Shown here: piece by piece, positions 57,435-64,000 of the stretch | How positions within the stretch are numbered: position 1 is the stretch's first letter | How the letters are laid out: every line of letters starts with the position of its first letter | Assembly (NCBI GenBank): GCA_030770425.1 | Contig: JASJFT010000200.1 | Location: 17,825 to 81,824 of the forward strand | Direction: 5' to 3' | From: Darksidea phi | Lineage: Eukaryota > Ascomycota > Dothideomycetes > Pleosporales > Lentitheciaceae | Length of the DNA: 64,000 nt | The notes under the pieces: model-generated | The model's input: the letters and a program-made list of their open reading frames with translations, nothing else | Told to the model about the DNA's origin: nothing | Database searches by the model: none | Made by a program: the position numbers and the translations under genes

Positions 57435-60400
57435 TTAACTACCTTAAATCTAGATTATATTAAATATAATAACTTTATCTAGCTTACGTAATACTTCTAG
57501 AGGAAGTATAATAGAAGCTCCGACGGTAGATCTAGCTACTCTCGTTTAATAATAAGTAGCTTAGATAATAAAGATATAGTAGGCTATAGTATTACTATAA
57601 GGAGCGCTATAATAGGTAAGAGTAAGACTTAATAGTAAGGTAAAAGTTAAAATATTTAAAAGATATAATAGTAATAAAAAAGGTCTAAAGCTATTTCTTA
57701 CGTAGATAGACTTATACTATTAATTTAACTCTATTATATTTACTAATAATTAGGATAGGATTCTTATAGTAGGTATATATATAATAGAGAAGGTAGTAGT
57801 ATAAATATAACCCCTAGTCGACGATTATATAGCTAACGAAGAAACTCTAAGTAAGTAATACGACGAAATAAAAGTAGTATTTATAGATTAGAACTTTTTT
57901 AAGAAATAAATATATATAGTCTTTAAAGATATTAATAAGATCTAATAAGTAGAGTATAAGATCTAGAAACTAAAATAAATAAAGTTAGTAAAAGCCTATA
58001 CTACTAAATTTAAATAACTATAGTATAAGATCGATTAGAACGATACTTCTTTTATAATTATATACTATAATAAACTTAAGAAAGTAGTTAAGAACGAGCT
58101 ATCTAGACTTAAAAAACTAAATAATCTAGTAGAATTAATTAAGATAATAATCTATATCGATAACTAACTATATAAACGAGTACTCGAAAAATAAGATACT
58201 ATAGGACTAGTTAGAGTTTATAAGAACAAGTAGTTAACTCTTAAGTATAGATTTTATAGGGGTTATAATAAAATAGACGTTAATATAGTTTAAGAAAAGA
58301 AATATTTAAAGAATAAAAAATATAAATAAAATAAGAAGCTATAGAAAGTCCTAGTAGACGAGATAAAATAATAGTAAAATAAGAAAGTATATCTATACTA
58401 TAGAATATAGAGATACTTCGCTAAAAAATATAATAATAAAAAGAAAAATATAAGTAGCTAAAAAGATACTAAGTATATTAATATAATTAGAGATATCTAC
58501 TAAGAGACGAATAATTTAAAATTATTTTTAAAAGGGTAGTTCGACGTAAAGGAAGATACGAATAAGGAAATTCCTTATTAATAAGAAGATTTAGAGCTTA
58601 AGATTAGAGAATTAAAACTTAATAAACTAAAGAAGGTTAATATAAAAGTAGTTTTCCGATAATTAGTATATAATAAATACTAGAGGTATAGTAGTAACTA
58701 ATATATTACTAAGTACTATACTAAAGTAAAAGAGCTAATTTACGTTACCGATAATTAAAAATAAATAGTAATAGGGTAGATTCTAAAGCTTTAAAAACCG
58801 AAGGGCTATAAGGTAATATAGAATTATAAGAATTAAGGTTATAATATCTTACTATAGATTTATTATATAAGATAATACGAGTATTATATATAATAAAAGA
58901 AGAATATAATAATTTTTCTAGGAGATTATCTATATATATATCTTCTTAATAAAAAATATCTAATAACTAAATACTATATATATAACTATAAGAATTAGGT
59001 TATAGTATATAAAGAGTAAGAATAACTAAGATAAAATAGTTACTATAATAATAAATATAAAAGGTATTTCCCGATAAAATATACTATAGGACGATAGCTA
59101 TAAGGACTAACTAAAGTAGATACTAAGAAGTATAAATAGGATATTAATTATAAAATTATATATTAAGAATCTAACTATAAAGTAATATATTAGATATACT
59201 ATAATAGATTATATATCTTATACCTAGTATAAAGAGAACTTATAACTAGAAAGAAAGAAGATATCTTCTACCCGAATCTCTAAAGATAAGAATACCTCGT
59301 TAAATAGTATAATAGGTATAGTTATTAGCTATAGAATCGGAATAATCTAAATAACCTAGAGGTTAGAAGACGGCTATAAGTCCTAAAAATATAGTAAGGG
59401 TACTACGAGGCCTAGAATAATAAAAAGAAGGTAAAAATTAGTTATAAGGACGTACTATTATTAGAAAGAAGCTAGGAAGAAGGGCTATAAGAGGTACTAA
59501 ACTAGAAAATACCTATTAAAGCTAGAAAGATAATAGACCTAGGTTAGGAATAAGTAAACGGCTTACTCTTCTAGTTAGAAGAAGAACCTAGACCTAATAA
59601 ACGATATCCTATATTTTAATATAAGTTTAGAAAATACTAGAATAGAATCTAAGAACTAGATAATAATCCCGAGGATTAAGTTATCTATAATAATAAGCTA
59701 AAAAATTAGGTTATTATTAGTTATATAAGAGTTATATTAATAAAAGTATTTAAAAGATAACTCTATAAATTATATAAGAAAGTATCTAATAACTAGCTAG
59801 ATTAGAGGTAGACGTATAGATTTATAAATAAAAAGTCTAAGTTATTATAAATAGTAAAGTAGAGTTTATACTTTTATTATTATAAATAGTAAAGAAATAT
59901 AAAATTTCTTACTAAATTAAAATAAAATCTATATAAGTAGAACTTAAAGATAGATTATTTATAAAATATAAAGAAGGTATAATTTATCTTAAGATATAAG
60001 AAGTAATCTTAGAAGTAGAGAATATTAGAGATTATTATAGATTCGATATTATAGAAATTAAAAATATTAATATAATTATTAGTTATAATTAGTTAGTAAA
60101 ATATAATCTATAAATAGATTAGAAGCTATATAAAGTACTAAACTATAAGTAGATAGCTCGAGTTATAGAAATTAGAAAACTAGATAGATTTAGCTATAAG
60201 ATTTAGTATATACCCTAAAAAGGAAGAATAGACTTAATTTTACCTTATAAGATCGCGAAGATTTATAAAAAGAATCTATAAAGAGTCGATATTATTATAG
60301 TATAAAGAGTCGCGACCGCGTAGAAAGAATTATAATTAATAATACCTTAAGATTATAAGAAGTTCTAAGAGTTATTTAAAGAATATCTAGATATAGACTT

Positions 60401-60905
60401 ACTAAAGTATTAGAAATAGAATTATAAGATATATTTAAAAAAGAATATAAAGCTTAAGTCTAGACCTATATACTTATTAATAGTAGGTTAATAAGAAAAA
60501 TTAAAAAAGTACCTTATAAAGAACTTAGAAAGAGGATATATTAAAGAAAGTTAGAGCTTTATAATATTACTAGTTCTATTTATTTCTAAAAAGAATAGGA
60601 AGTTATAACTTTATATAGACTATAGACGTTTAAATAATATTATAAAGAAAAATAGATATCTACTATTACTAATTAGAGAACTTATAGACTAGCTCTAAGG
60701 AGTTAAGTAGATTATAAAATTTAATATTTAAAAAGAATTTTATAGAATTTAAATAGTAAAAGGATATAAAAAGTATATAATATTTAAAATCTAATATAGA
60801 CTCTACGAGTATAGAGTTATACTATTTAGACTAATAAATATACTAGTAATATTTTAGTTAGTTATTAATAGAATATTAAATAAATACTTAAATATATTCT
60901 ATATA

Positions 60906-60935
60906 GTATATCTAGATAATATTCTTATATATAAT
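60906..60935 (+). pseudogene. Reverse transcriptase catalytic box of copy 2
   Basis: Reads V-Y-L-D-N-I-L-I-Y-N. The same second-Asp to Asn change as copy 1 plus a further Ser to Asn change (AGT to AAT), both G->A. Confidence 0.85.
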
Positions 60936-63111
60936 AAAGAGATATTAGAAGAATATAAAGAATATATAAAGAAAGTACTATAAAAGCTATAGTAAAATAA
61001 ATTACTACTTTATCTAGATAAATACGAATTCTATAGAATAGAAACTAAATATCTAGATTTTATTATTTTATAAAAAGAAGTATCTATAGACCCTAAAAAA
61101 GTATAAACTATAAGAGAATAGCTAATCCTAATATTAGTTAAGAACGTATAATCCTTTTTAGAATTTATTAACTTTTATTAGAAGTTTATTAAGGACTACT
61201 TAAAGACTACGACTCTACTTATAAAGGTAATTAAGAAAGAAAAAGAATTCTAGTAGAATTAAAAATAATAAAAAGCTTTTAACTAATTTAAGAGTTTATT
61301 TATATTAATATCTATACTATAGATATACGACCTAATAAGACTTCTTAGAGTAGAAACGAACGTATTAGATTACGTACTAGAAGCGATACTTATCTAATAA
61401 GGGGAAGATAGAAAATAGAGACTAATATTCTACTACTTATTTAAGTTTAGTAAGAAAGAAGTAAACTATAATATTTATAATAAGGAACTTAGTATTATTA
61501 TATTAGTATTTAAATAATAAAGACTATAGCTTATAGGAGCTAAGTATAAGATTAAGGTTATTATAAATTACTAAAATCTTATAAGTTTTATAACTACGAA
61601 GAAACTTAATTAATAATAATTCTAATAGTTAGAATTACTAGTAGATTATAACTTTAAGGTAAGTTATTAACTAAGAATATTAAATAGAGTAGTAAATACT
61701 CTTAGTAGAAGATCGGACCTTTAAGGTACTAATAAATCTATTATATATAAATTAATTTTATAAAAGAAGTTTAATAAAACTCTTATTTATAACTATATAA
61801 AGCTAGCGAAAATTATAATAGTAATAGATATTAAAGAAAAATAGTAAAAAAGGGCCTAAGAACTTATCTAAGGAAGTAATAAAGAAATAAAAGGAAATAG
61901 AATACTTTTTAATAAAGAAGAATACTCTACTTTAAAGAATAATTTAGAGATAAAACCCTATATACTACTAAGTCTTAGAGGAGACCTTATATAGAAAATC
62001 TATAAGAGTAAGATACTAGAATACCTAGGAATTAATAAAATAATTAAATATATAGATAGAGAATACCTACTTATTAATATAAGAGAGAAAGTTTAGAAAG
62101 TAATAAATAACTATTTGGAATATTTTAAGAATAAACTAAAGAGATATAAGTTCTATAGATTACTCTAACTATTAGTACTATCTATATAACTATAGACTTA
62201 TATTATAATAGACTTTATAATAAAGCTACTACTATTATTAGAATTAGAATTAGGAAGATTATACGATACGATTATAGTAATTATAAACTAATTAACTAAA
62301 GTAGTATACTTTATTCTAATAAATAAAGTAATTATAGTAGAAAGTATAGCTTATGAGGTTAAAAGGATACTTATTACTAATTATAAATTATTAGAATAGA
62401 TCCTTATAGATAGAGATAAACTATTTACTTTAAAGTTTTAGAATATACTACTCGTAAAACTAGAAATTAAAAAAAAGCTATTAACTAGCTTCTATCTATA
62501 GATAGATAGATAAATAAAATAAATAAACTAAACTCTAGAGGAGTATCTTAGATTCTATATTAATAAGTTATAAAATAATTAGATTAAATTACTACTAATA
62601 GTATAATTAGTATATAATAGTAAGAAGTTTATAATAACTAGATACTTACTATATTACGTAAACTATAGATATAAGCTAACTATTTATAAAGATCTAAAGG
62701 ATATTAAGAGTATATCTATTAAGATAGAAGAAAAAGTCTATTTAATATAAGAACTATATAAAGAACTTAATATATAAATAGTATATAGGAACCTTATAAT
62801 AGCTAAAATAGTAAATAAAAGAAGGCTCGAGGGACTAACCCTTAAGAGAAGGAATAAAGTTTTTCTTTTATAATAAAATCTAAAAACTAAATAACTATAT
62901 AATAAACTAGATAATTTACGAATTAGACTATTTAAAATTAAAGAAAAAATAGGACTAGTTAACTATAGGCTAAAGCTAGCTAAAGGTATAAGAATATACC
63001 CGGTATTTTATATATTATTACTAGAACTAATACTAGAAGGCGCCGAAGTAGCTACTAATATTAAACTTAAAGATAAGAAGTATAAAGTTAAGGAAATTTA
63101 AAAGCTATAGA

Positions 63112-63200
63112 AGTTTAGATATTAGTAGAAATATTTAGTTAAGTAGATAGAATAGTCTACTAGCTAGAATATATAGGAACTAATTAAGAACCTATAGGAC
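63112..63200 (+). pseudogene. Chromodomain of copy 2 integrase (RIPed)
   Basis: K-F-R-Y-stop-stop-K-Y-L-V-K-stop-I-E-stop-S-T-S-stop, every stop TAG at a Trp position, parallel to 7691-7770 of copy 1. Confidence 0.7.
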
Positions 63201-64000
63201 TACTAAAGACTAGTTAAGTAGTATTACTAAAGATACTTAGAAATAAAGACTCCTAACTATCTAGAAAGAAGAAATTAGTAGACTTATATAGTAAAGGTTA
63301 CTATAGTAACTCGAGTAAATTAGAAGAAATAGAACGCTTAGCTTCCTCTTACTCTAACTAATCTAGCTCTTTAAGGGACGCGAGCTTATAGTAGTATATT
63401 TTAGTATTATAATACTCTAGATTATAAAGCTACTTTAAGAGATAGGTCTTACGAGTATAAAACTTAACTATTCGAATAAAAGTCTTATTATAGATAAAAC
63501 GCGTAGTATCTAGCTTAGTCTAAAGATTAGATTTCTATTTATTTACTTTCGTCTAATTCCTCTTAGTTATAACTAGATTATATTTCGATTTATAACGAAT
63601 ATACTCTATATAAAAACTAAACTAAAGGTCGATATAATAAGTTTAAAAAGGCTATATAGTATAATAATAGAAATAAAGTATCGGTATAGAACGAGAATAA
63701 GTAAATAAATAATCTATAAGACGATAATAACGTTCGGAACGAGTTATTATAGGAGCCTTAGGTATTATTAGGACCTAGAAAGTTAATTAAGGATAGAGAG
63801 TAGTTAGCCCTATATAGATAGTAAATCGATTACTCTTATATATTACTAAAAAGACGAAATAACTATAGTTCTAGATAGGTTATATAGTATATATACGTAA
63901 GATATAGAGAATCTACTAAACGCGGGTACTACTAGCTAGGGTATAGTAGGTATAATAAAATCTTCGAGGACGAAGCTTAGAAGGAGGGAGCGAGTATTAT

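Larger units (their letters stand above)
56998..64000 (+). mobile_element. RIPed Ty3/gypsy chromovirus, copy 2, cut by window end
   Basis: The 5' LTR (56998-57434) is followed by gag with mutated CCHC near 58388, RT box V-Y-L-D-N-I-L-I-Y-N at 60906-60935, integrase, and a chromodomain at about 63112-63200 (K-F-R-Y-stop-stop-K-Y-L-V-K-stop-I-E). Order and spacing match copy 1 (LTR start to RT box 3.9 against 3.8 kb), but without the 1.1-kb nested insert. The window stops in GGAGGGAGCGAGTATTAT, which in copy 1 lies about 15-20 bp before the 3' LTR, so the missing LTR should start just beyond 64000. Confidence 0.85.

Overview
ORGANISM AND TYPE OF REGION. The window looks like nuclear DNA of a filamentous ascomycete, most likely a Dothideomycete of Pleosporales type. 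It has short (about 45-90 bp) GT..AG introns with CTAAC/CTGAC-like branch points. The gene families are typical of such fungi: NACHT-WD40 NLRs, HET-domain remnants, a CYP, a DUF1996 secreted protein, GH47, small 'HGDISCNN' kinases and a PD-(D/E)XK family. A gene-bearing island of moderate GC (about 9.5-41.05 kb) lies between two very AT-rich blocks (1 to about 9.5 kb and about 41.08-64 kb). The AT-rich blocks almost lack CpA and TpG dinucleotides but keep CpG, which is the mark of saturated repeat-induced point mutation (RIP). LAYOUT. 1-521: RIPed DNA of unknown type. 522-9009: a RIPed Ty3/gypsy chromovirus with 418-bp LTRs and a 1.1-kb nested insertion. 9010-11505: an NLR gene (NACHT C-terminal part plus 11 WD40 units) killed by RIP-type stops. 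13094-14137: a second, inverted WD40/NLR remnant. 14829-16355: cytochrome P450. 17735-18435: coiled-coil/Cys-motif protein. 18693-19966: three-exon PD-(D/E)XK nuclease-like protein. 20357-20692, 23909-24202 and 30864-31178: three HET-protein fragments. 22077-23273: DUF1996 secreted protein. 24453-25281: RIPed coiled-coil gene. 25576-25713: kinase tail. 26434-26993: provisional small secreted protein. 28397-30842: 746-aa multi-membrane protein. 32285-33237: Ser/Thr-rich cell-surface sensor-like protein, divergent from a GH47 alpha-mannosidase (33962-35734). 37337-38394: small decayed genes, including a Myb/SANT-like domain. 39012-39915: a protein kinase with a predicted C-terminal membrane anchor. 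From 41.08 kb onward: a truncated inverted chromovirus end, an older RIPed gag-like element split by a 10.6-kb minus-strand Ty3/gypsy element with 262-bp LTRs, then a second plus-strand chromovirus of the 522-9009 family that runs off the window just before its 3' LTR. HOW IT FITS TOGETHER. This is an accessory, self/non-self-recognition-rich island (NLR, HET, PD-(D/E)XK, kinases, secreted and cell-surface proteins) enclosed by silenced retrotransposons. Several resident genes carry only CAG->TAG, CAA->TAA or TGG->TAG type stops, so RIP appears to have spilled from the transposons or acted on the duplicated genes themselves. I see no operon-like coordination; the only obvious shared promoter is the 724-bp divergent interval 33238-33961. 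No tRNA, rRNA or CRISPR array was recognised. All exon models are by eye and checked for reading frame only.
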